Shown here piece by piece: positions 51,338 through 60,888 of a stretch of DNA of 64,000 bases. The DNA is from Candidatus Latescibacterota bacterium (GTDB lineage Bacteria; Latescibacterota; UBA2968; UBA8231). The notes beneath the pieces are model-generated. The model was not told the origin of the DNA. It saw only the letters and a program-made list of their open reading frames with translations, and did not search any database. Numbering within the stretch: position 1 is the first letter of the stretch; the number at the start of each line of letters is the position of its first letter. The position numbers and the translations under genes are program-made. Location of the stretch: the NCBI GenBank assembly GCA_022826515.1, contig JAJDUT010000110.1, forward strand, positions 1-64,000, in the 5' to 3' direction.

Positions 51338-52021
51338 ATGAAAGAGTATATCCGCATCGTCGCGCTAGCTGCTTTTTGTGCTGCTCCCGCGGCCGCTCAG
51401 TTGACCACTTCTGATCCCGTAGCTTCTGTCGATAATATTCCTCCTGCACCTGTGACTGACCTACAAGCCACAGCGAGTGATGCGTCATCCGTGTCGCTCT
51501 CTTGGACGCTATCAACGGATGACGCTCGTTCGTTTACGACTTTTGGTAGTCAGGTGGTGCCTAGGGGCGACGTACACGGCTATCGCGTGTATCGCACGGA
51601 TTACTTTCCACCCGTGGACGATAGCGGCGAGATAGTACTCGGCTGGTTTACGCGCGAGGGGGATAAGGTTGACTTTGACGACTTCTTCCTCTTAGCTGAT
51701 CGCTTCGGCTCTTCTGACGCCGATGGGGATTTTGAGTTATTCTTCGACATAGTGCCCAATGGCCAAATTGATGTCGATGATTTTCTGCGCTTCGCCGATG
51801 ATTTCGGCAAGGCCGTAACTCAGGAACAGGGCAGCGAAAGGTTGATCGCCACGCTAGGGCCGGGCATCTCCGAATTCGTCGATAATGACGTCGTCAGTGG
51901 AGCCTCCTATGCCTATGACGTGCGAGCCTTTGACGGCGACAACGAAACTGGTGTTGTCGCCCCTTTTGCTTCCAATGAAGATATTGCCCGGATGGCGATG
52001 GCCGTCGGTGTCGATCAATAA
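51338..52021 (+). CDS. Secreted FN3/dockerin-like paralogue with rearranged domains
   Basis: A 227-aa protein with signal peptide (about 1-20, ending PAAA). It matches the upstream paralogue at the start of FN3 (PPAPVTDLQA, SVSLSWTLSTDD, GYRVYR) but then has a dockerin-like part at about 101-155 (EGDKVDFDDFFLLADRFG, NGQIDVDDFLRFADDFG) before the last FN3 strands (ISEFVDNDVVSGASYAYDVRAFDGDNETG). The calcium loops therefore seem inserted inside the FN3 domain. The first loop lacks the usual leading Asp residues. An AAGGAG site precedes the ATG; a terminator follows. Confidence 0.83.
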   Translation: MKEYIRIVALAAFCAAPAAAQLTTSDPVASVDNIPPAPVTDLQATASDASSVSLSWTLSTDDARSFTTFGSQVVPRGDVHGYRVYRTDYFPPVDDSGEIVLGWFTREGDKVDFDDFFLLADRFGSSDADGDFELFFDIVPNGQIDVDDFLRFADDFGKAVTQEQGSERLIATLGPGISEFVDNDVVSGASYAYDVRAFDGDNETGVVAPFASNEDIARMAMAVGVDQ

Positions 52022-52044
52022 AGGCACGAGAAGTTATGAGTTGT

Positions 52045-52086
52045 AAAGCTAGGACGCCCGCTTGTCGAGCGGGCGTCCTAGCTTTT
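52045..52086 (+). terminator. Strong intrinsic terminator after the FN3/dockerin-like pair
   Basis: An 18-bp perfect stem, AAAGCTAGGACGCCCGCT with its reverse complement around a 6-nt loop, ends in TTTTT. Confidence 0.93.
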
Positions 52087-52091
52087 TAGTA

Positions 52092-52124
52092 TAGTATGCC
52101 TTTAGTATGCCTTTAGTATGCCTT
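52092..52124 (+). repeat. Three tandem copies of an 11-nt unit overlapping a -35 box
   Basis: TAGTATGCCTT is repeated exactly three times, and the last TT forms the start of the TTGACA box of the presumed rho promoter. Confidence 0.85.
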
Positions 52125-52438
52125 GACAAACAAAGATATTATCTGTATCCTTTAATCTCTTTCGCATCTCTCCTTTTTAATTAAATACCTCAGCGGTTTA
52201 TTCCGCCCGAAATTCTACTCTCCTTTTAGAGATTCTTCGCGATAGATTTCCTGTAGCTATCAAAGAATTTTGCCAAGGTACGGCATACTTTAGGTAGGTT
52301 TTTAGTGTTTTAGCAGTACTACCGCATGTACTCCAATCCTCGTAATAGCTCTAGGTGCTTACAGTGCCGTAGTGCACTCGAATATTCCCTTTGTGTTCCT
52401 GCCCTCTAACCGCAAGCAAGAAAGGTTGCAAGGAAGAT
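52123..52438 (+). promoter_or_regulatory. Probable rho promoter and long 5' leader
   Basis: TTGACA at 52123-52128 and TATCCT at 52146-52151, spacing 17, would give a leader of about 280 nt before the rho ATG. The 418-nt gap between genes holds only the terminator, the 11-nt repeats and this leader. The leader is pyrimidine-rich with few stable G-rich stems. In other bacteria Rho represses itself in such a leader; that is inference here. Confidence 0.5.
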
Positions 52439-53713
52439 ATGCCACCTCTCAATAGAACGCAGAAAATGAATATTGTTGAACTCCAGCGCATGAACATCTT
52501 GGATCTCCAAGAGTTGGCCAAGAAACTGGAAGTTGTAGATTGCACTTCTTTGCGCAAGCAGGAGTTGATCTTCTCCATCCTCAAGCACCAGACCGAGCGC
52601 AGTGGGCTGATTTTTGCTCAAGGTACTTTGGAGGTGCTGGACGAGGGGTTCGGATTTCTCCGCTCGCCGAGCTACAACTACTTACCTGGTCCCGACGACA
52701 TTTACGTTTCTCATTCGCAGATTAAGCGATTTAGCTTGCGCACGGGCGATACGATCTCCGGTCAGATCCGCCCGCCGAAAAACGACGAGAAGTACTTTGC
52801 GCTGCTAAGAGTCGAGGCAATCAACTTCGACGACCCAGAAGTCACCAAGAACAAGACGATCTTTGAAAATCTGACGGCCTTGCATCCCACCGATCGCTTC
52901 AAGTTAGAGCACAATCCCAAGGACATGACGACGCGGATTCTCGACTTGCTCTCGCCCATCGGCAAAGGACAGCGCGGCCTAATTGTAGCGCCGCCCTTCA
53001 CCGGCAAAACCATGCTGCTGCAAAAGGTCGCCAACGCCATCACAACCAATCATCCCGAAGCGGTTCTCATCGTCTTACTCATTGACGAGCGCCCCGAGGA
53101 AGTCACCGATATGCTGCGTTCGGTGCAGGGCGAAGTCGTCAGTTCGACCTTTGACGAGTCGGCTACGCGGCACGTGCAGGTGGCGGATATGGTGATCGAG
53201 AAGGCTCGGCGTCTAGTCGAGCACAAGCGGGATGTGGTCATCCTGCTCGATAGCATCACGCGCTTGGCGCGGGCCTACAATACAGTGACGCCGCACTCGG
53301 GGCGGATTCTCACCGGCGGCGTTGACTCGACTGCTTTGCAGTGGCCGCGCCGCTTTTTCGCCGCCGCCCGCAATCTTGAAGAAGGCGGCAGCCTGACGAT
53401 TATCGCTACGGCTCTGGTAGAGACCGGAAGCCGCATGGACGAAGTGATCTTTGAAGAGTTCAAAGGCACGGGCAATATGCAGGTGCAACTAGATCGCCGG
53501 TTGAGCAACCGCCGGGTCTATCCGGCCATTGATGTGACGGCGACGAGTACGCGCAAAGAAGAATTGCTGCTGACGGAGTTTGAATTAAACCGCTCGTGGG
53601 TCCTGCGCCGCATACTCAATCAGATGGGAGTCGTTGAGGGCATGGAGTTCCTCCAAGAGCGCATGCAGGGCACGGAATCCAACGAGGAATTCCTCAAGGC
53701 CATGAATGACTAG
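52439..53713 (+). CDS. rho: Transcription termination factor Rho
   Basis: A 424-aa hexameric RNA helicase. It has an N-terminal helical Rho_N segment ([11 protein letters not shown]), an RNA-binding cold-shock-like domain ([22 protein letters not shown], near 71-92), Walker [11 protein letters not shown] near 184 and the helicase loops ([41 protein letters not shown]). There is no long insertion as in some actinobacteria. An AAGGAAG site precedes the ATG at 52439. It heads the order rho-rpmE-DUF1385-prfA-prmC seen in several phyla. Confidence 0.97.
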   Translation: MPPLNRTQKMNIVELQRMNILDLQELAKKLEVVDCTSLRKQELIFSILKHQTERSGLIFAQGTLEVLDEGFGFLRSPSYNYLPGPDDIYVSHSQIKRFSLRTGDTISGQIRPPKNDEKYFALLRVEAINFDDPEVTKNKTIFENLTALHPTDRFKLEHNPKDMTTRILDLLSPIGKGQRGLIVAPPFTGKTMLLQKVANAITTNHPEAVLIVLLIDERPEEVTDMLRSVQGEVVSSTFDESATRHVQVADMVIEKARRLVEHKRDVVILLDSITRLARAYNTVTPHSGRILTGGVDSTALQWPRRFFAAARNLEEGGSLTIIATALVETGSRMDEVIFEEFKGTGNMQVQLDRRLSNRRVYPAIDVTATSTRKEELLLTEFELNRSWVLRRILNQMGVVEGMEFLQERMQGTESNEEFLKAMND

Positions 53714-53798
53714 CCTCCTTGTCTTTTGAGTTTCAAGCCTCTATTTTTATTAACTCGATAGCCGAGTTTCAATCCCCAGAAAGCAGAGGAGTGTAAAG

Positions 53799-54059
53799 GT
53801 GCAAAAAGACATCCATCCCGAATATCGAACGGTTATCTTTCTCGATACTAGCTGTGACTACAAGATACTGTCGCGTTCGACGATGAAGTCCGAAGAGACG
53901 ATGGAGTGGGAAGACGGGAATTCCTATCCGGTAATCCGGGTCGAAATCAGTTCGGCGTCGCATCCTTTCTACACAGGCAAGCGCCAGCAGATCATGGATC
54001 GCGGCGGACGCATCGACCAGTTCAATCGCCGCTACGGCAAAAGCGAACAGCAAGCCTAG
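53799..54059 (+). CDS. rpmE2: 50S ribosomal protein L31 type B
   Basis: An 86-aa ribosomal protein: [28 protein letters not shown], then [20 protein letters not shown] and [12 protein letters not shown]. The zinc-binding CxxC pairs of type A L31 are absent, so this is the zinc-independent type B form. The start is GTG at 53799 with a GAGGAG site. It lies between rho and a DUF1385 gene, the classic rpmE position. Confidence 0.95.
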   Translation: MQKDIHPEYRTVIFLDTSCDYKILSRSTMKSEETMEWEDGNSYPVIRVEISSASHPFYTGKRQQIMDRGGRIDQFNRRYGKSEQQA

Positions 54060-54136
54060 CAACCCATTCCGTGCGAAAAGGTGGTAGGACGTCCTTCCGA
54101 GGGCGATCGTATCGCCTTTTTCATGTACGCGAGTTC

Positions 54137-55087
54137 ATGGACAGAGAACAACTCACGCAAGATTTACCCGTTGGCGGTCAAGCCGTCATCGAAGGGGTGA
54201 TGATGCGCGTGCCCGGCAAAATCGTCACCGCGGTGCGGGCGGCTGACCACCAAATCGTGGTGCGCGAGGAAGCATACGATTCCCTAACGCGGCGCTATCG
54301 CCTGTTGGGTCTGCCTGTATTGCGCGGGGCCCTATCTTTTTTTGAAATGATGTTGATTGGGCTAAAGGCACTCAATTTCTCCGCCGATGTCGCCAGTCAG
54401 GAAGAGGGGCAGGTCGAGCGGCTGGAGGAGGGGAGTTGGCGGGAGCAATTGGCCTTGTGGGCGACGATGATCTTTTCCGTAGGGCTAGGCGTGGGCCTGT
54501 TCTTCTTTTTGCCACTGCTAGCTGCCCAACTCGTGGGCTTGCAGGAGAACGCGTTTGAATTCAACCTAGTGGCCGGTGCGGTGCGGGCGACGCTTTTGGT
54601 CCTCTATCTGTGGGCGATAAGCCAGTGGCGCGAAATCCAGCGAGTCTTTCAATACCACGGTGCCGAGCACAAAAGCATCTTCACCTTAGAGGCTGGTGCC
54701 GAGCTGACGGTGGCATCCGCACGGAGTTTCGGCCGGCTGCATCCGCGCTGCGGAACCAGCTTCATGCTGATCGTAGTGCTCTTTGCGATCTTGATCTTCG
54801 CCTGCGTGGATTCGCTGTTCCCGCTCGTCTTTGGGCATACGCAGAGCCTCTTTGAGCGCTTTGCCACCCATTTTGCAGTGCTGCCCTTTATCGCGGGGAC
54901 GAGCTTTGAGTTGCTCAAGTATTCGGGCAAGAAGCGCAATGCTCCGTTGGTTCGGTTGCTGAGTGCCCCAGGGCTGTGGTTGCAGCGCATTACGACCCGC
55001 GAGCCGGACGACGACCAGTTAGAGGTCGCCTTGTTCGCGTTGCACCGCGCCCTAAATGAAGAAGTCGAGGCCAATCCATCGTGTTAG
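54137..55087 (+). CDS. DUF1385 family membrane protein
   Basis: A 316-aa protein with the family signature PVGGQAVIEGVMMR near residues 11-24, helices at about 110-150 and 220-260, and the central motif FQYHGAEHKSIFTLE near 172. DUF1385 proteins lie beside rho, rpmE and prfA in Firmicutes and other phyla; their function is unknown. The start at 54137 is set by the signature; the frame is open much further upstream through rpmE. Its end overlaps prfA by 7 nt. Confidence 0.9.
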   Translation: MDREQLTQDLPVGGQAVIEGVMMRVPGKIVTAVRAADHQIVVREEAYDSLTRRYRLLGLPVLRGALSFFEMMLIGLKALNFSADVASQEEGQVERLEEGSWREQLALWATMIFSVGLGVGLFFFLPLLAAQLVGLQENAFEFNLVAGAVRATLLVLYLWAISQWREIQRVFQYHGAEHKSIFTLEAGAELTVASARSFGRLHPRCGTSFMLIVVLFAILIFACVDSLFPLVFGHTQSLFERFATHFAVLPFIAGTSFELLKYSGKKRNAPLVRLLSAPGLWLQRITTREPDDDQLEVALFALHRALNEEVEANPSC

Positions 55088-56148
55088 ATAAATTGAACGA
55101 ATACGAGCAGCGCTATGAGGAGCTAAGCGCGCTTATGGCCGATCAGGCCACCAGCCAAAACCCGACTCAGTACCAGAAGCTGGCGCGGGAAATGGGCGAC
55201 TTGCAAGAAGTGGTGAATTTAGCGGGCCAGTACCGCGCCGCACTGGAACAGCTTGCAGAGGCCGAGGAAATTATCGCCGATGGCAGCGATGCAGAGCTAG
55301 TCGAATTGGCCGCGGCCGAGCGAGACCAATTACGCGGAAAAGTGGGGCAGCTAGAAGAAACGCTCAAAGTGCTGTTGATTCCCAAAGATCCCAACGACAG
55401 CCGCAATGCCATCGTCGAGATCCGCGCCGGCACTGGCGGCGACGAAGCCGGACTTTTTGCCAGCGATCTATACCGCATGTACCACCGCTTCGCCGAGCGC
55501 AAGGGTTTGAAAACCGAGGAGCTTTCCTCCAGTCAGAATCCAGCCGGTGGCTTTAAGGAGGTGGTGTTCGTGGTGTCGGGCGCGGACGCTTTCGGCCAGC
55601 TCAAGTTCGAGAGCGGGGTTCACCGCGTGCAACGGGTCCCCAAAACCGAGGCTTCGGGCCGAATTCACACATCGGCGGCCTCGGTGGCGGTTCTACCCGA
55701 AGCCGAGGAGGTGGAGGTGGAAATCGCTCCCGACGATTTGAAAATCGAAGTGTACCGCTCCAGCGGGCCGGGCGGCCAGAGCGTCAATACCACGGATTCG
55801 GCCGTGAAAATCACCCATACCCCAACGGGCATTGTCGTCTCCTGTCAAGACGAGAAGTCGCAGCTAAAAAACAAGAACAAGGCTTTAAAGGTTCTCCGCG
55901 CCCGGCTCTACGACAAACTGCAAGCCGAGCAAAAGGCCGAGCGCGACGCCGCCCGCGCCGGTCAGATCGGCTCCGGCGACCGCAGCGCGAAAATTCGCAC
56001 CTACAACTTCCCGCAGGGCCGAGTTACCGATCACCGCATTGGCTTGTCCCTCTACCGCCTAGAGGAAATCCTCGATGGCGATTTTGAAAAATTCATAGAT
56101 CAATTGGCCCTCGCGTCGCAGCAGGACGCGCTGGCGGCGGACCGATGA
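55081..56148 (+). CDS. prfA: Peptide chain release factor 1
   Basis: A 355-aa class I release factor that reads UAA and UAG. It has the catalytic GGQ at 231-233 (RSSGPGGQSVNTTDSAVK), an N-terminal helical domain and RAGTGGDEAGLF near 120. The neighbour prmC, which methylates this Gln, and the length support RF1 rather than RF2, and no frameshift site is present. The start is GTG at 55081, inside the end of the DUF1385 gene, and the stop overlaps prmC by 4 nt. Confidence 0.96.
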   Translation: MLDKLNEYEQRYEELSALMADQATSQNPTQYQKLAREMGDLQEVVNLAGQYRAALEQLAEAEEIIADGSDAELVELAAAERDQLRGKVGQLEETLKVLLIPKDPNDSRNAIVEIRAGTGGDEAGLFASDLYRMYHRFAERKGLKTEELSSSQNPAGGFKEVVFVVSGADAFGQLKFESGVHRVQRVPKTEASGRIHTSAASVAVLPEAEEVEVEIAPDDLKIEVYRSSGPGGQSVNTTDSAVKITHTPTGIVVSCQDEKSQLKNKNKALKVLRARLYDKLQAEQKAERDAARAGQIGSGDRSAKIRTYNFPQGRVTDHRIGLSLYRLEEILDGDFEKFIDQLALASQQDALAADR

Positions 56149-57017
56149 GCGGACGCTCTTGGCGGCTGCTCGACATCCTCGAAAACACGAGCCGTTTCTT
56201 CGCATCAAAGGGATTGGAAAATGCTCGCCTACAAGCAGAGTTGTTGCTGGCCGCAGTGCTCGGCGTCAAACGCCTCGATCTCTACCTACAATTTGAACGC
56301 CCCTTGCACCGCAGTGAAGTGGACCGCTATCGGGAATACGTGCGCCAGCGGTTGCAGCGCGTGCCCGTGCAGTACATCACGGGCGTGGCCGCCTTTCGCC
56401 AGCTAGAGCTGACCGTGACGCCCGCAGTGTTGATCCCGCGCCCTGAGACCGAAGTACTCGTCGATGTGGCCTTGGAACTGTTGCCCGCAGATGGCCGGGT
56501 TCTCGACCTGTGTTGCGGCTCAGGCGCGGTCGCTCTGGCGCTGGCTCAAGAAGCGGCAGCGGTCGAGGTGGTGGCGGCTGACGTATCGGCTGCTGCTTTA
56601 GAAGTGGCGAAGGCCAACGGCCAGTACTGTGGGCTAGCCGAGCGCGTCGAGTGGCACTGCGGCGATCTGTTCGCGCCCCTTCGCGGCACCGAGCCTTTTG
56701 ACCTCGTCGCGGCTAATCCGCCGTATGTGCGCCGCAGCGATTTGGCGCAATTAGCGCCGGAAGTGCGCGACTACGAGCCGCATCTCGCGTTGGATGGGGG
56801 CGAGGATGGCTTGACGTATTATCGGCGCATCGCGCAGGAGGCCGCGGACTTTATTCGCCCCGGAGGCCACCTGCTGCTAGAAGTAGGAGACGGCCAAAGC
56901 GCGGCTGTGGAGGGCCTACTTGCGCGGTCTGCACGCTTGACTGAGGTTCAAATAAGACCGGATTTAAACCAGATTCCCCGAGTTGTTGTCGCGCGTGCGG
57001 CTGCTCAGACGAGTTGA
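56145..57017 (+). CDS. prmC: Release factor glutamine methyltransferase PrmC
   Basis: A 290-aa SAM-dependent methyltransferase that methylates the GGQ glutamine of release factors. The N-terminal five-helix bundle is followed by IPRPETEVLVD (97-107), SAM motif I DLCCGSGAVALAL (121-133) and the catalytic NPPY (191-194). It overlaps prfA by 4 nt (ATGA), consistent with the shared pathway, and is 3 nt from radA. Confidence 0.96.
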   Translation: MSGRSWRLLDILENTSRFFASKGLENARLQAELLLAAVLGVKRLDLYLQFERPLHRSEVDRYREYVRQRLQRVPVQYITGVAAFRQLELTVTPAVLIPRPETEVLVDVALELLPADGRVLDLCCGSGAVALALAQEAAAVEVVAADVSAAALEVAKANGQYCGLAERVEWHCGDLFAPLRGTEPFDLVAANPPYVRRSDLAQLAPEVRDYEPHLALDGGEDGLTYYRRIAQEAADFIRPGGHLLLEVGDGQSAAVEGLLARSARLTEVQIRPDLNQIPRVVVARAAAQTS

Positions 57018-57020
57018 GGC

Positions 57021-58394
57021 ATGGCCAAGAAGAACCGTTCTACTTACGTCTGCCAGTCCTGCGGCCACAGTGCGGCGCGCTGGTTTGGGCGCTGCGTGGC
57101 TTGCGGCGAGTGGAACACCTGCGTCGAAGAACGACCCCAAGCACCCGACAGTCGGCGCGAACATCTCACGGTATCGCCCCGCTCCCAATTGCAGCCCATT
57201 ACGCAAGTCGATGACCAAGACCACGAGCGGCTGCAAATCGGCATCTCCGAGTTCGACCGAGTCTTGGGCGGCGGCATCATGCCCGGTTCGGTCGTCTTAG
57301 TCGGTGGCGATCCCGGCATCGGCAAATCGACGCTCCTGTTGCAGATGGCCGGACAGCTAGCGGCCTCTGATTTTCGCATCGCGTACATTTCCGCCGAGGA
57401 ATCGGCCGCGCAAATCCGCCTGCGCGCCGGGCGCTTGGGGGCGTTGTGCGAAAGCCTGCACGTGATGGCCGAGACCAGCCTCACAGCTATTCTCGACCAG
57501 TTGCAATCCGCCGGCCCGCTGGCCATCATCATCGACTCGATCCAGACCATTTACATGCCCGAATTAGAGAGCGCACCCGGCAGCGTGACCCAAGTGCGCG
57601 AGTGCGCGGCGCGGCTGGTCTATTTGGCCAAAGAGAGCGGCATTCCCACGTTTTTGGTGGGGCACGTGACGAAAGAGGGCACGGTCGCGGGGCCGCGGGT
57701 GCTGGAGCACTTGGTCGATACCGTGCTCTATTTAGAGGGCGAGCGGCACCATCACTTCCGCATCCTGCGCGCCGCCAAAAATCGCTTTGGTTCGACCAAC
57801 GAGATCGGGATCTTTGAGATGCGGGATCAAGGGATGATAGAGGTTGCCAATCCTTCCAAAATTCTGCTGGCCGAGCGCGCCGAGGGCGTGTCGGGTTCGG
57901 CCATTGTCTGTAGTATGGAGGGCACGCGGCCGCTCTTGATCGAAATTCAGGCCCTCGTCTCGCGCTCTAGTTTTGGTTATCCGCAGCGGGTTGCCACTGG
58001 CATCGACGCCAAGCGGCTCTCGATTATTATCGCAGTGCTCGAAAAGCGCTGTGGTCACGACCTGTCGAGCGAGGATATTTTCGTCAATGTCGTAGGGGGC
58101 ATCCGCCTCGACGAGCCAGCGGTGGATATGGGGGTGGGGCTGGCGATTGTGTCGAGTTTCCGCAACAAGCCCATTGACGCGCAGACCGTGGCCATTGGCG
58201 AGATTGGGTTGGGGGGAGAGATCCGGCCGGTGAACCAGATTGACCGGCGGGTGGCCGAGGCGCGGAGTTTGGGGTTTGAGCAGTGTTTGGTGGCGCGGAG
58301 CAACCTACAGGGGTGGAAGCGTCCGGAGGGGATGGAGGTGGTTGGGGTAGGGGGGATGGAGGCAGCCGAAGCGCTCGCTTTTGGCTCAAGCTAG
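57021..58394 (+). CDS. radA: DNA repair protein RadA
   Basis: A 457-aa RecA-like helicase for recombination intermediates. The zinc finger has Cys11, Cys14, Cys25 and Cys28. Walker A GGDPGIGKST is near 94, the RadA-specific KNRFGSTNEIGIFEM near 252, and the C-terminal Lon-like domain has VGGIRLDEPAVDMGVGLAI. It starts 3 nt after prmC with an unremarkable GTTGAGGC upstream. recA follows after a 258-nt promoter gap. Confidence 0.96.
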   Translation: MAKKNRSTYVCQSCGHSAARWFGRCVACGEWNTCVEERPQAPDSRREHLTVSPRSQLQPITQVDDQDHERLQIGISEFDRVLGGGIMPGSVVLVGGDPGIGKSTLLLQMAGQLAASDFRIAYISAEESAAQIRLRAGRLGALCESLHVMAETSLTAILDQLQSAGPLAIIIDSIQTIYMPELESAPGSVTQVRECAARLVYLAKESGIPTFLVGHVTKEGTVAGPRVLEHLVDTVLYLEGERHHHFRILRAAKNRFGSTNEIGIFEMRDQGMIEVANPSKILLAERAEGVSGSAIVCSMEGTRPLLIEIQALVSRSSFGYPQRVATGIDAKRLSIIIAVLEKRCGHDLSSEDIFVNVVGGIRLDEPAVDMGVGLAIVSSFRNKPIDAQTVAIGEIGLGGEIRPVNQIDRRVAEARSLGFEQCLVARSNLQGWKRPEGMEVVGVGGMEAAEALAFGSS

Positions 58395-58566
58395 TCCCTT
58401 TTCTTTACAGCACTGTTTCGCGTAGTTGCCAATTTTTGCTTTTCGCATCGTTCTTCTTCTTTTCCTAACATATTATTAAACAATAAATTGCGCGTTTTTC
58501 TGCCGCTTGGCACGGTATTTGTTATAAGCAGGTAGAGCAGTTTAATCTGCTTCAATTAAAAAATAC

Positions 58567-58615
58567 TTGACACCTGAACATTGATTCACTATTTTTTTGT
58601 TCAGGTCGTTCAGGT
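58567..58615 (+). promoter_or_regulatory. recA promoter with SOS-like dyad
   Basis: TTGACA (58567-58572) and TATTTT (58590-58595), spacing 17. Between them lies GAACATTGATTC (58576-58587), one base off the GAAC-N4-GTTC core of LexA boxes. ACCTGAAC (58572-58579) is repeated inverted as GTTCAGGT twice (58599-58606 and 58608-58615). The position suggests a LexA-type operator; no lexA gene is in the window. Confidence 0.5.
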
Positions 58616-58652
58616 AGTGGCGTAGTAAACATCTCCACGCGAGGAGGAAATC

Positions 58653-59762
<1,110 letters not shown>

Positions 59763-59846
59763 CCTCTGCGCTCTCGCGGGTCGAGGTGCGGCTTTGGTGC
59801 CCCCACGCCAAGGTGGCCACAGCGCCTCGCACCCGCGCGTACTCCT

Positions 59847-59867
59847 GGGCGGGTTTGAAACCCGCCC
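59847..59867. repeat. GGGCGGGTTT palindrome downstream of recA
   Basis: GGGCGGGTTT, a single G, then AAACCCGCCC: a perfect 10-bp palindrome in the 125-nt gap between recA and the next ORF. No T-run follows. Its compact, G+C-rich shape resembles dispersed REP-like palindromes rather than a normal terminator. Confidence 0.75.
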
Positions 59868-59887
59868 CTCCCCCAAGGAGGTGAATC

Positions 59888-60145
59888 ATGCAGACTACCA
59901 TACTAAGCCCCGCGGCCATCCCCTTGCAGGCGCGCATTGAGCAAGCCCGCTCTTGGGCTGACTTGGAGTTGTTGTGCGAGCACATCGACGCTGCCTATCA
60001 GCGCGGCGAGCTCAGTTCGTCCAGTGCCGACGAACTGAGTGTCTTGGTTGCTGCTACTGCTCTGAAGGTGCCCGAGCAACCGAGCATCCCCGCTGAGGCG
60101 CTCTTAGGTCGGGAGCCGGAAATCAACACCCGTCAAGCCGCCTGA
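59888..60145 (+). CDS. Small 85-aa protein, unknown function
   Basis: An ORF with a strong AAGGAGG site 6 nt before the ATG. The product MQTTILSPAAIPLQARIEQ ... is predicted helical, with RSWADLELLCEHIDAAYQRGELS and SADELSVLVAATAL forming a possible helical hairpin, and a Pro/Glu-rich tail. No membrane segment or signal peptide. I do not recognise it. It stands alone between recA and hpt, ending before a palindromic element. Confidence 0.65.
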   Translation: MQTTILSPAAIPLQARIEQARSWADLELLCEHIDAAYQRGELSSSSADELSVLVAATALKVPEQPSIPAEALLGREPEINTRQAA

Positions 60146-60170
60146 TCAGGCCGCCACACAAACCGCCTTT

Positions 60171-60238
60171 AGAAGCTGTCTGGGTTCCGGGTGCGCCCCG
60201 TGCGCACGAAGGCCACTAGGGGGTTTCAGACAGCTTCT
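60171..60238. repeat. 68-bp element with 12-bp terminal inverted repeats
   Basis: AGAAGCTGTCTG (60171-60182) and CAGACAGCTTCT (60227-60238) are perfect inverted ends of a 68-bp segment with no ORF. The ends resemble those of small IS-derived elements. It follows the 85-aa ORF and precedes a terminator. Confidence 0.75.
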
Positions 60239-60255
60239 TAGGGCGGGCCAACATG

Positions 60256-60285
60256 GGCATCGGAGTTTTTGCTCCGGTGCCTTTT
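60256..60285 (+). terminator. Intrinsic terminator upstream of hpt
   Basis: GGCATCGGAG pairs with CTCCGGTGCC (one G-T pair) around a 6-nt T-rich loop and is followed by TTTT. It separates the 85-aa ORF from hpt. Confidence 0.75.
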
Positions 60286-60286
60286 G

Positions 60287-60322
60287 TTTGCAAAAAACAG
60301 CCCATGCCGTATAATCAAAGAC
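60287..60322 (+). promoter_or_regulatory. hpt promoter, apparently leaderless
   Basis: TTTGCA (60287-60292) and a perfect TATAAT (60310-60315), spacing 17. The ATG at 60323 is only 7 nt after the -10 box and there is no ribosome binding site, so the transcript probably starts at the start codon. Confidence 0.7.
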
Positions 60323-60886
60323 ATGCCCCGCAGTCCGTTGGAAACCCCTGTCTTAAAGGTGCTGATCGAGCGCCAGCAAGTAGAACGGCGCATCGGCGAG
60401 TTGGCCCAGGAACTGGCCGCCGACTACGCTGGGTCGTCTCCCTTATTTATCGGCCTGCTCAACGGAGCGGTGCAGTTTATGATGGCTCTGATAGACCGCT
60501 TGCCCGAGGAGCTGTTGGCGCGGTTGGACTACGATTTTGTCGGTGTTTCGAGCTATCAGGGCACGGAGAGTACCGGACAGGTCGAGTTGACCAAAAACCT
60601 CGTCGTCGCAGCGGCCGGACGGGACGTACTAATCGTCGATGGCATTGTCGATACGGGCCGATCGCTAGATTTTGTGCTGGCCAAGGTAAAGTCGCAACAA
60701 CCCCTTTCGCTCAGAGTGTGTACCTTGCTCAACAAGCCCGCCCGCAGGGAGTTTCCAGTGCCGGTAGATTACTGTGGTTTTGAAATTGAAGACGCATTCG
60801 TCGTTGGCTACGGCATGGATTGCGACCACCGCTATCGCGCCCTGCGCCACATTGCTGTAATCGAACACGCCAGAGGAGAACCTTAG
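60323..60886 (+). CDS. hpt: Hypoxanthine phosphoribosyltransferase
   Basis: A 187-aa purine salvage enzyme. IGLLNGAVQFMMALIDRLP carries the pyrophosphate loop, SSYQGTEST the flexible loop, and DVLIVDGIVDTGRSL the PRPP loop (near 100-115). The usual acidic pair before IVDTG is Asp-Gly here rather than Glu-Asp, which is unusual. CTLLNKPARREFPVPVDYCGFEI and FVVGYGMD complete the fold. The start at 60323 agrees with a TATAAT box 7 nt upstream and no ribosome binding site. The epimerase gene follows by 2 nt. Confidence 0.93.
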   Translation: MPRSPLETPVLKVLIERQQVERRIGELAQELAADYAGSSPLFIGLLNGAVQFMMALIDRLPEELLARLDYDFVGVSSYQGTESTGQVELTKNLVVAAAGRDVLIVDGIVDTGRSLDFVLAKVKSQQPLSLRVCTLLNKPARREFPVPVDYCGFEIEDAFVVGYGMDCDHRYRALRHIAVIEHARGEP

Positions 60887-60888
60887 CC

